A stretch of 64,000 bases of DNA. It comes from Lichina pygmaea. Lineage: Eukaryota; Ascomycota; Lichinomycetes; Lichinales; Lichinaceae. Made by a program: the position numbers and the translations under genes. Shown piece by piece: positions 34,320-44,270 of the stretch (its first letter is position 1; the number at the start of each line of letters is the position of its first letter). The stretch spans positions 5,122,379-5,186,378 of the forward strand of contig OY730170.1 in assembly GCA_963422465.1 (NCBI GenBank), given 5' to 3'. The notes beneath the pieces were generated by a model. That model was not told the origin of the DNA, did no database searches, and saw only the letters and a list, made by a program, of their open reading frames with translations.

Positions 34320-34886
34320 TCCGGACCGCTTCCGCACGTCCCTGACCACCAAGTATTCGTCCGCGAGCGAGCTGTCTCTTTCCAGAAGTAGCCCGTCTTC
34401 GCCATTGACGCCTTCAATCCACTCGATATGTTGTCGTTGGGCTCGCCATTGCCCACTCAGTACCTGGCCGAGCGTCACCGGTTTTTTGGTGCTCGACCAT
34501 CCGGTCGAGGGCGCGCTGGATCCGTATCGGCCCACGATCACGTACACCAAGACCAGTAACCAGCAGCCGGTGAAGACACCGCCCAAGATCCAGAATATCG
34601 ACCACCTCCTGGTCGTCTTGGATCTTCTCGAATCAAGGAGTGAACCGTCCTCCAGATCGGCGTCGGGTTTCGGGAAGTCGACGCTCGAATCGGAGCCCTC
34701 TGTGCCTGGCGGTGGCCTTTTTATGTCACCGGTCCCGTTCGGTACGGATGCATGGATGTTCTCGAGGACCAGGGATGTTGTCGACGCTGAGGATCTCAGC
34801 TCTATCGAGTCTCCCGGCCGATCGGAGTAGCCGTCGCGATTCAACGGCCGCAGTTCCTCATCTTGGTAAGGCGCCTCGGCAGGCAT
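31498..34886 (-). CDS. dapB: Vacuolar dipeptidyl aminopeptidase (DPP IV family, type II membrane)
   Basis: Four exons (34886-34149, 34089-32448, 32273-32004, 31721-31498) give about 957 residues, normal for fungal DPAP-B/Ste13-type S9B peptidases. There is a cytosolic N-terminus, one membrane anchor ([20 protein letters not shown]), and a propeller with the double-Glu substrate clamp (WVYEEEVF). The hydrolase domain carries the triad: Ser in GWSYGG, Asp in GVADDNVH and His in DSDHSIYF. It removes N-terminal X-Pro/X-Ala dipeptides from peptides in the vacuole. The anchor without a secretion signal favours the vacuolar/Golgi form over secreted DPP4. A 13-Asp tract from (GAC)n (34279-34318) sits in the propeller's early part. 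The start at 34886 was preferred to an upstream Met at 35012 because the latter adds non-family sequence. Confidence 0.92.
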
Positions 34887-35399
34887 CGTCGCAAGCTGTG
34901 GTGGGTCCAGGCACGCGATGGTGTGGACATATGGACCGGCGAGGCTACCTTTGCGGTGCAGTATCGGTAACTGGTAGGCTATGTTGTAAAGAATGACAGG
35001 CGGGACAGACACCCAGGACTGATGCCCTCATCGAGAGATGGGGCGATTCGAGTCTTTGTCTCTGGCTTCCCAATTGTGTCTTTATTGAGACACGAATCCG
35101 TCGCCTCCACACTACGGAACGTGGACACTGTCGCATGGCGAAGATGCGGCACCGTACCGTACCGTACCGTACCGTAGGCGCGTCAAGCGCGCTTTCCGAG
35201 ACAAATATACGGTACGTACGTTTGCAGAACTGGCATGTATCGATGCTGTCGTTCGTAGTCTTGTATACCGGTACCTTTCAACTGACACTCCTTCAGATAT
35301 AAATCTACATACGTACCCAGGACCACCTTGTTTATTATCTGCACTGTTGTTGTTCTCATTTTGAGAACAGCCTCTGGATTGGGTGTCAGACCCAATTCG
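34887..35399. repeat. Intergenic with (TACCG)n
   Basis: Upstream flank of the dipeptidyl peptidase gene. A perfect pentamer run of TACCG/CCGTA units lies at about 35152-35176, followed by GGTACGTACG near 35210. No gene seen. Confidence 0.55.
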
Positions 35400-36690
35400 T
35401 GCTAGGCTCCAGGAAGATGGTCCGGAGATGTAATATGCTCTCCTTGTGGTCGAGCCAGACCCTGGCACAAGACTCTCGCCCTTGTTGGCGTCGAACAGAC
35501 CTGAGATGTGGTGTTCACCTGCGCTGCGAGATTCTTTCTCACCTGGAGCACAGCGTGCTGTAGCAGTTGTGTGGTCAGGAACAGAACCCTGCAGATATTA
35601 GCAGGCGACATGGGCCATCTGCCAGACTGCCTCGTGCGGGAATGTGGTGCGATGATACAACTCCTCAGAGATCAAGTTGTACTTCTGTCAACAGTGCTTG
35701 TGCCCCTTGAGGTGCATCAGATGGACACTTGACTCATGCCATCCTCCGTCATTGCTTAACGGGGGAGACCTTTGCATGTCCAGCAGCACCTTCTTGAACA
35801 AATGGAACCTTCAGTACCCGAAAACATCACTTTGCTAGGGTTCGTCGGCGATGATGACAAGTCCCTCAGCTGCTACCAGTTCAATCACTTGTTTGAAATC
35901 CGCCTTCGACAGATTGGCACCTGTCAGGTGGGCCGGGTTGATCCAAAACTTGGCCAAAACATCTGTTCCCTCGCCCTTTGCTTTCTCTAGCGCAGACGGG
36001 ATCCAGTTGATGTATGTACTCCACGCTTAGCTCCGCGCTAGGTAACAGGGCAATTCTCTGCGATCAGCATAGACGAGAACACTGTGGACAGAGGGAATAG
36101 TACTGCGACGTGAGTACAAGACCTCCACTCCGTGGTATTGCGCAGACGATATGCAGGGGCGTGTCATGACCTGACAATGCTCACGCACCGAGATGGATAT
36201 ATTGGCATGCAGAAAGCCATCCGTCTCGCGCTGAGCAGACAGTCAGCAAGAGATTCTGGTGGACCAACAAGGTGGTCATACGTTCAGCGAACCCGGCCAT
36301 CCGCACAAGGTTCTGGCTGCACCCTCCGACACTGGAGCACTCATTCAAGAGTCACATTGCTCGCCCAACAACATCAGGCTTCAAACATACCCATACCGAC
36401 GAGAAAATATCCCTTCTCAACAAACGGTGGTGCATATTCCGACAGGCTGACCACTTGAATGCAAAACTGCGATCGACTTCTATTCTTGGCCGCTGCGGAT
36501 TTCCCGTGTTGGCTGAGATGGCACGTTCGAACAGTACGATAGTGCCTTTGCACACTCGGCCAACTGCCGTTGCTACCATACCGCCGGTGGAGCTATGATT
36601 AGTCTGTTGTAGACCTGGCGTGCCTGGTAGCTGCATCTGGCTGCCTTGATATATGGGCAGAGGGCTGACGCCGTCAATGTCGAGGCGCCG
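35400..36690 (-). pseudogene. Decayed alanine aminotransferase (class I PLP enzyme)
   Basis: Read on the minus strand, family blocks appear in the correct order but without an open frame. They are: PYIKAARCSYQARQV (near 36640, like the VKAAQYAVRG start), FERAISANTGNPQRP (near 36510), SVHSVLVYADREELPCYLAR (near 36060), NWIPSALEKAKGEGTDVLA (near 35990), INPAHLTGANLSKADF (near 35930), LVIIADEP-stop-QSDVF (near 35840) and RFHLFKKVLLDMQ (near 35800). The order and the VYQ..VF/FHSFKKVL region are specific for alanine aminotransferases. Lesions seen are TAA at 36027-36029, TAG at 35835-35837 and TGA at 35810-35812, besides several frame changes. Many substitutions suggest long neutral decay. A functional copy presumably lies elsewhere. 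Confidence 0.75.
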
Positions 36691-37270
36691 TCACAAAGTC
36701 GTCGATTTGTCGCGCCTAAAGCCCCAGTCAGCTCATGTGATGCTACGACGGTGCAGACAGCGCTACTCAATGGGGGACGAGAGGGGGTTTATCTCTGATG
36801 CGTTGAAGCGCCCACGACGATGCGCATCAATAATAAAACTCGGTGTTCTGCGGTTATTTGGATCACGGAGATCTTATATAGTAGATGAGCCGAGTCACAA
36901 TCAGACGGTAGGCAAAGACGGCGTCATCACCAAAGATACACGGTGCGGTTCCGAGTTGCTCTGGATCAATCTTGCATCCGCTTGAAGCTCGACTAGCTGA
37001 TTAGGACGAAGGGCTCCAAATTTCAAGTGAGTTGCTCGGTCACAGTCAAGGGTACCGTACGGAGCAATTTGGTGGACGCGGCGCGGAGACTACAGATTGA
37101 TTCGATCTTGTGAGACGATCCTGGTCCAAAGAGGAAAGAAGCTTGCTCTAGGGGCGACGAGAGAGGAGGAACATTGTGCTGTATGATACAACGGTGACGG
37201 CGCCCTCTACGGATCGGCGCTCACGGAGACCCAACTGTTGCGTTCAAGATTGACCGACTCTTGGCATCGC
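36691..37270. other. Intergenic, ATP1 3' flank
   Basis: Between the aminotransferase remnant and the ATP1 stop. Nothing recognised; the far 5' end of the pseudogene may extend a little into it. Confidence 0.4.
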
Positions 37271-37829
37271 CTAGCCGAAGCTCTTGGTGAAGGTGCTCAC
37301 GACGTCCTTCAGTTTCGCCTCGAGCTCCTTGCTCAAGGCCCCCTCGCGGTCGATCTGAGCGAGCAGATCCGACTCGTTAGTTCTTAGGTGGGCCAAGAAG
37401 TCGGCCTCCCACTGCAGGACCTTGCCGACGGGCAGCGTGTCGAGATGACCGTTGACACCGGCGTAGATGAGGGGGACCATCTCGTTCACGGCCATTGGGC
37501 TGTACTGCTTTTGCTTGAGCAGCTCCGTCAACTACGGCGCGCGCGATGGTTAGCTTGGTCGTCCGCGGGACAATCCCGGGCCTGCGAGGCAGTGGAGTGG
37601 ATGGGGCTTACCCGCTCGCCACGGCTCAAGGTCTGCTTCGTCGCCGCGTCGAGATCGGACCCGAATTGGGCAAAGGCGGCCACCTCACGGTACTGGGCCA
37701 AGAAGAGCTTCAAGCTTCCGGCGACTTGCTTCATGGCCTTCAGCTGAGCGGCAGAGCCGACGCGCGACACTGACAGTCCGACGTTGATGGCGGGCCGGAC
37801 ACCCTTGTAGAACAGTTCGGACTCCAAGA

Positions 37830-37866
<37 letters not shown>

Positions 37867-39441
37867 GATGTACGCAGAGACGTCACCTCCTTGGGTTTCG
37901 ATGACGGGCAAGGCCGTGAGGGAGCCTCCGCCGTGCTTGTCGTTCATCTTGGCGGCACGCTCCAGCAGACGCGAGTGGAGATAGAAGACGCTGGACTCAT
38001 GTATCAGCACGAAAGATTCGAGCGCTTCGAAGCCCCGGCGATCCGGTCGACGACTCACTCTCCTGGGTAGGCCTCTCGTCCAGGTGGGCGACGCAGCAAC
38101 AGGGACATCTGGCGGTACGCGACGGCCTGCTTCGAGAGATCGTCGTAGATGATGAGCGAATGTCGGCCGTTGTCACGGAACCACTCGCCCATGGCGCAGC
38201 CGGTGAAGGGCGCGATGTACTGCAGCGGCGCGGCTTCCGAGGCCGTGGCCGCAACGATGATGGTGTACTTCATCGCGTCGTTCTCCTCGAGGGTCTTGAC
38301 CAACTGGGCCACCGTGGACCGCTTCTGGCCGACGGCGACGTAGACGCAGTAGAGTTTCTTCGTCTCGTCGTCGGTGTTGTTCCAGCGCTTCTGGTTGAGG
38401 ATCGCATCCAGAGCGACGGCGGTCTTTCCGGTCTGACGGTCCCCGATGATCAGTTCTCGCTGGCCGCGACCGATGGGCACCATGGCGTCGACCGATTTCA
38501 GGCCGGTCTGCACGGGCTGGTTGACTGAGCGACGCGGCAAGATACCGGGCGCCTTGAGCTGAGCACGGCGCTTCTCCTTGGAGTTGGTCGGGCCCTTTCC
38601 GTCGATGGGATTCCCCAGCGCATCGACCACACGTCCCAGCATCTCTGGACCGACGGGAACGTCCACCTGGGCCGGATCAGCATGCTGCTCGCGATCCCGG
38701 TGTCTGTACCTTTCAACGTACAATCTCTCCGGTCCGCCTGACCGTTTCGCCTTCCTTCACGAGACGATCCGATCCGAAGAGCACGACACCGACCTGGCCT
38801 GCTTCCAGATTCATGCACATGCCCTTGACACCAGATGCGAACCTGCAGCTTCTCATCAGTTCCGCGGACGGGTCGGATGGCTCTGGCGGGCACGTACTCG
38901 ACCAGCTCCTCGGCTTGGACATTGCTCATCCCGTGGACTCGAGCGATACCGTCACTGCGGCGGCCGAGTCAGCAGCCGTGTCTTCTCCCTCCTGATCGAC
39001 ATCTAGTGAAGACGTCGAGACGCAGGAGCCGTCGAGACATACCCGACCGACAGGACACGGCCCGTCTCGGCGAGCCCAGCTTCCTCCTGCACGCCTCTGA
39101 TCCTCTGCTCGAGGATGGACGACACCTCCGTCGGGGCCGCCCGTGCGTCGACGGCATATCCTCGGACATGTTCCACTGGCGATATGCGAGCCACCGGCGT
39201 CAGAGAGGCCTGCAAACCCGACGTAAATAGTCAGTAGATGCGTCGCAACGAGACGTTCGTCTGGTCCAAGATCAAGTTGGGAGACGGCCATATTGCCGTT
39301 TGCTCAGTCAATCGGACCGAGGGGAAACTGAAGCGGAAGTGGGTCGGAGCTTCAGACTGTACAAGTACGCACCGGTGACACTCGGGTCGATGAAATGGCC
39401 CGGAGCGAACGACTCGACCGTCCGACGGCCTGTCTGAACAT
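37271..39441 (-). CDS. ATP1: Mitochondrial F1 ATP synthase subunit alpha
   Basis: Seven exons are read from 39441 to 37271. Exon 1 is a mitochondrial presequence ([17 protein letters not shown]). Exon 2 runs from [10 protein letters not shown] to ETGRVLSVG, exon 3 from DGIARVHG to EELVE, and exon 4 from [15 protein letters not shown] to GEI. Exon 5 holds [20 protein letters not shown], the P-loop [19 protein letters not shown] and [20 protein letters not shown]. Exon 6 holds [15 protein letters not shown] and [17 protein letters not shown]. Exon 7 runs [15 protein letters not shown] to the stop. The subunit forms the noncatalytic nucleotide sites of the alpha3beta3 head. Joins keep frame (GA|G at GTACGT, GA|C at GTGAGT). 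Length about 550 residues, as expected. No lesion seen. Confidence 0.95.
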
Positions 39442-39895
39442 TGCTTTGGGAAGTCGTTGCTGCTTCGAACGGAGCAGTTTCCTCTTTGGGAGATCGGGGC
39501 CAGCTTCACGAGCCCCAGTAGAACGGAGAAGGAGAGCGTTTGGAACCAGATGCGAAAGAAAGACTGGATGATGGAGGCCGAAGACGACGACGATGGCGTG
39601 GATCGCTGAGGTTGCTTCTCCCTGTCTCGGAAGGCGAAAAGAGCGAAGATGGGCCAATTGGGCTACTGGTGACTAATCAACAATACGAGCTCCACCGAGA
39701 GGGAGGTCGTGAGCTCTAAAATTTTCGGGCCTAACAGCCCTCCTGATTTTACTGTACGTGATACGTAGCAACAACAAGAGACAGCAGTAGTTGCTGATCA
39801 GTCGTTACGCTTGGACTTGCAATGATCTATGTTTGTCCAGCAGCTCCTATTGATTCTCGTGCCACGGATCACAGTGCGCTGATGGTGGCCCGCGA
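39442..39895. other. ATP1 promoter / MPO1 3' flank
   Basis: 454 bases between the ATP1 start and the MPO1 stop, both minus strand. No motif assigned. Confidence 0.4.
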
Positions 39896-40657
39896 TCATT
39901 TGGCTCCTTGTAGAGCCCTAGCCTGCCGAAACTTGGCGATCTCGCTCTGCACAGCAGAGTCCAACCGGGCCTTCAGCTCGGCCCGATAGCCCAGACGAAA
40001 GAGAATCTCCATCCAGACGAAGAACGGGGCCAAAAACACGGCCTGGACGAGGTTGTCGAGAAGGGCAGGCGCTCGCCCCTCGTACGCGCCATGTCCGACA
40101 AACTGAGCTATCCAGCTCGCAAGGTGGACGGCGAGGGCCCAATAGTTTGCCGTTGCACCATACGTGTACGTGAGATGGTTCACAAACGCGGTGGCCACGA
40201 ACATCAACGGGGCCAAGAGCGCCCCGGCAACGGGCTCCATCAGAATGTAGAGTGTTGAATAGAGCAGCGCCGTGATGGTGCCAAGGTTGAGGGGAAGGTT
40301 CGCCGACTCCAACGCCTGAGGCGTTGGAATCAGCTCGGCCGTGTTGGAAGCCTGCGCACTTCATGAGTCCGATCTTCACCGCGACGCTGTTGTACGGTGT
40401 GCATACAAAGAGGATGGCTGTCGCTAACAGGATTGGCACACAGACAACGTGGATAGCAATGTTCACCTGTATGCCTCTGCGTTGAGCATATGCATCCTCA
40501 TCGCCATCACCCATACGTCTGCCACATGCTCGCTTACAGGATGATGGTGGTAGGAGCCATACTAGTCTCGGGCATCAGCAGAAGCCTCTGGTCCAACGCA
40601 GCAGCAGGGACAATGGGTGCATACAAACTGAAGCTGCTTTTCAAGATTGAGAGCCAT
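39896..40657 (-). CDS. MPO1: 2-hydroxyacyl dioxygenase MPO1 (DUF962, ER membrane)
   Basis: Four exons: 40657-40625 (11 codons, MALNLEKQLQF), 40561-40538 (8 codons, YGSYHHHP), 40466-40407 and 40351-39896. The joined N-terminus YGSYHHHPVNIAIHVVCVP is the DUF962 signature, with the His residues thought to bind iron. Then come a membrane helix (ILLATAILF), ASNTAELIPTP, and further helices ITALLYSTLYILMEPVAGAL, FVNHLTYTYGATANYWALAV and QAVFLAPFFVWMEILF, ending in a basic cytosolic tail. Yeast Mpo1 is an Fe(II) dioxygenase in the alpha-oxidation step of phytosphingosine breakdown. Predicted length about 192 residues fits. The two tiny first exons are unusual but every join keeps frame and family order. 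Confidence 0.87.
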
Positions 40658-41293
40658 CGTGCAAGACCGCTCTCAAGTCAGCTTGACTCTCCACGGCCCG
40701 TATGTACTCGTACGCCCAGAAAGCTGATCCTGCGCTTCCAAGCATGCGGGATGTGACATTTGACTAGTTGCCGCGCTTACCATGTGAGGCTGCGATTGAT
40801 GACAAAGCACTGAGTCATCGAACCTTCAGCCCTGCGACCCCCCCCCCCCCCCCCCCCCCCTGACTTCATACCTTTCTGACCGGCCGCGCTGGCCTGCCAG
40901 CTACGCCAGCGAGTCGATCCCAGTAAGATATTGTATCAAGGCCAGCTTTGGCTGCACCAAGACATTCGTTGGCCAGAGATCTACTTCATTGTTACAAGTA
41001 CCGGTACCGTATCGCAGAGGACAGCGTTAAGAGCGACGTACCTTCCAGTACGATCCACCACAAGACGGTTGTTGAAGAAGCATCTAGAGAAGAGGGCTCG
41101 ATTTGTGTTTCAAGCAGGTACTTGAGATCCGGCTAGGTCCACAGTATCGGTGCGTCTTTGGACTGCAGCGGTCAGCCGCGGACTTGCGATACGACGACAC
41201 TCGCGCCGACGACTGTCTCGACGAGGCAGGGTTGCTATCGCTCGTTGCCAACCCTCCACTCCGTTCATTGCGTCCGGTGGGGCCGCCGGAAAC
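40658..41293. promoter_or_regulatory. Divergent promoter region MPO1 / RPB7, with C23 run
   Basis: 636 bases between divergent starts. A perfect C23 run lies at 40838-40860 and a GGTACC-containing patch near 41000. No factor site assigned. Confidence 0.5.
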
Positions 41294-42112
41294 ATGTTCT
41301 TCCTTCACGAGCTGGAGCAGGAGATCACGTTGCACCCGTCGTTCTTTGGCCCGCGGATCAAGGAGTACCTGATCAACAAACTGCTCGAAGACGTCGAGGG
41401 CACCTGCAACGGTCAGTTCTACATCATCTGCGTCATGGACGCCTACGAGATCAGCGAAGGCCGCATCGTGCCGAGCAGCGGCAACGCAGAATTCACGGTG
41501 CGCTACCGAGCGGTCGTCTTCAGACCGTTCAAGGGAGAGGTGGTAGGTGGCTATTCTACCCCGGCCTGACAGATGAATGTACGCCTCGAGCCATCCCACA
41601 TGCGTCCGCTGACCGCACCGTCGAGCTGCAGGTGGATGCTATCGTCAACTCGGTCAACAAGATGGGCTTTTTTGGCTCCGTGGGGCCTCTCCCGCTATTC
41701 GTTTCGAGTAAAGTAGGGCTGCCCTGAAACTAGATGATTCATCTTATGCCTCGTCCGCTGAAAAAATGTGCTCCGCCACAGTTTATTCCCTCCGAGATCA
41801 AGTTCGACGCAAACGCGACGCCGCCGCAGTATACGGACGGTGCCGACCAGGTGATCGAGAAGGACACGCACATCCGCGTCAAGTTGATGGGAATCCGCAG
41901 CGACGTCGGTTCGCTATTTGCCGTCGGTAGCGTCAAGGAGGTGAGTACTGCCAGTCTTCTCGAAATGACCATACGCACCGCTGACCTATATTGTGTGATG
42001 CTAGGACTACCTCGGGTACGTAGAACTGCGATCGATCCCTTCCTGTCGTCATGCTTGCCTCTGGCCGATGGACCGTGAAGTGTCTCTGACGGTTGATTAC
42101 AGCACGCTTTGA
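41294..42112 (+). CDS. RPB7: RNA polymerase II subunit Rpb7 (stalk)
   Basis: Five exons: 41294-41542, 41632-41712, 41782-41940, 42005-42015 and 42103-42112. Exon 1 codes [20 protein letters not shown] through [15 protein letters not shown], the ribonucleoprotein-fold half. Exons 2-3 code the OB/S1 half ([55 protein letters not shown]). The last two mini exons give DYLG and then TL-stop, close to the usual DYLG-x-x end. Rpb7 with Rpb4 forms the stalk that touches RNA and closes the clamp. The final 10-nt exon is the least certain; an alternative is read-through of the last donor to a nearby TAG. The Pol III counterpart RPC25 lies 22 kb away. Confidence 0.9.
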
Positions 42113-44270
42113 ACACATCCCACATCCGGCCCCACGCCACACAGATCGTGGCTCATGGGAATGCTGGCGGAGCGAGTTTGTGCACCCGGCGCTTACCCGT
42201 CAAGCCAATCGAGATGTGGACATTGCCGTCCCATGTCTGGCTTGAGCCGACACTTGAGTCTCTGCGGATACAGCCATGTCGACGAACCATCTGCAGCCAG
42301 CTGGTGTCAGCCATGCCTTCCTTTCGCCAGCCACCACCACCGCGGCCTTCTTTTTGAGGGAGAACGCACGCACGCGTGGTTCGCCCCCTGATTGGGCGTC
42401 GTTGTCTTCTCGACGACCAAGCCTTCTTCGCTGAAGAGGACAGAAAAGGCGACAGGGACGAAGAGCCCCAGGAGTTGGAAACGGGCCAAAGGCTTGTTGA
42501 AATGCCGCACGGAGTTTTGTTTTGACCGACACTTCCAACAAGCCCTGGCGAGTACTCTTCACATCTGTCACGTTACGCAGATCATGTCCTTTCGGTGTGC
42601 CCAGACTCGATCTTTTCAACCGAACACACTCTTTCTTTCTGTTTACAAGTGATGTATTTCTCTCTTTCACTTTCTCCTTCTCCGCCCTCCAGGCGATTCA
42701 ATTCAATTTTCTTTCAATAGCTGTGGAAGCTCTGCTCGCCGTTTCTCTGCCAGTCATTTTTTTCTTTCTTCTTCACTCTTCTGTTTCCCTCGCCGTTTCT
42801 CTTTGGCTGTTGTTCTCTACTCCGAGTCCGACTTACGGTCAGAGTGGAGCGCACACAGCACGCACACATACACACACATGCACAAGCACACAGGAAGAGC
42901 TAAGTCGATACCCCACAAAATTAAAAAAGGTGTGTCAATATGATGATATGCAGGAGTATATTTATGGCAAGTATAGTACCCGAGTACTCCATCATAGAAT
43001 GTGCTGGCTCACTATCGTAGCGGGGCTTTGTAAGATACGTGACTGGTTGAGGAGATTATAGCGGAGTAGAGTAAATGGAGTGGGACGGACAGAGAGAAGT
43101 AGACAGAATGGGGTGGAGCGGACATACTGGAGTGGAAGAAACAATGGAGTAGGCAGTGGAGTAGACAGAGTAGGGCGGGCGAAGGGGAGTAAACAGCGGA
43201 GGTGGTTGGATTGGACAATGAGTGGTGAACACAACAGATGAGACCGAGCAGAGTAGACGGTCGAGTAGACAGCTGAATAAACAGCTGGCTAGACAGTTGA
43301 CTAGACAGCCGAGAAGATTGTTGAGTAGACAGATTGAGGCAGACACAACAGATGTGACAGAGCAGAGTGAATACTGAAGTCAGTAGTAGGCAGAAGCATG
43401 TCTGTACAGGAGTACTGAATAACATCAGCCTAGCCAGACAAAGAAGAAGAAGAGAAGGACTATTCACTCAGGCAGAACCATTCTCTTGTTTGACGTTGAT
43501 CCTGCTGCTGCCGCATAGAGCTGCCCAGTGCCTTCTAGACCAGTCTCCCGTCTCTGCTGTCTCCCGTTGACGTTGTCTCCCGTCGATCCTGCATGGATTC
43601 GTATCGTGCCTTCTAGAACCTTCTGTCACTCTAAGGCAAACATCAGCTTCGTGTCTGCATATAGATGATTAGCTAGTTCCCTCTAATCAATCTATCAGTC
43701 GTGACACTCATCTTCTTCTCCCGCTGCTCGCTGTAGCGTTCACAGTCGAACATCTCTCGGGGTAATAATTCATCCACCCACACACAGAAGTCATCCGCCC
43801 ACATTGATCGTATCTTTTCTTTCACTTCGTCAGGAGTACTCGTAAATTACAATATATATACAGGCAAGGCAAGCCACGCCACGCCACACCGTCAATGATC
43901 GTTTCAACTCTTCCAGACCCTTCCCAAGTGCGCACCCAAGCACCCAAACCCTCGGAAAACAAAAAGTAGAAAGAGAGAGAGAGGCAGAGAGAGGGAGGGA
44001 GGGAGGGGGGTTTGATGCCGATTGTTTTGCTTTTTCTTTCCCCGTGCTATGCGCAGTACCGAGGAAAATGTAGATATGCAAGATCAGATTGGAGGAAGAT
44101 CGGGGGAAGAAAGATAGGTCAGAGGATGTGAGATCAAGCGATGGAAGATCACACGATGGGAGATGAGACGGAGAAATAGCAAAGGGTAGATGGAAAGATG
44201 GATCAAGAGAAGAAAGCTCCCCCACCTTCGTTCATCGTTCATCTTCGACAGAGGGAATAGAGACGTGGCT
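42113..44270. other. 2.1-kb convergent gap with degenerate tandem repeats
   Basis: 3' flanks of RPB7 (+) and the C6 factor (-). A degenerate GAGTAGACAG-type minisatellite spans about 43070-43440, with two copies of an ACACAACAGATG...GAGCAGAGT segment (about 43210-43260 and 43345-43375). ACACAC-rich DNA lies near 42855-42890, GA-rich DNA near 43970-44010, and GATGG/GATCGGA-like words at 44090-44180. No coding sequence supportable. Confidence 0.5.

Noticed and set aside
41734-42078. 114-codon plus-strand frame as a separate gene
   Set aside because: It is exon 3 of RPB7 read through its donor site.
43070-43440. Regularly spaced GAGTAGACAG units suggesting a CRISPR-like array
   Set aside because: Units are degenerate, unevenly spaced and directly tandem in a fungal genome; a minisatellite explains them.
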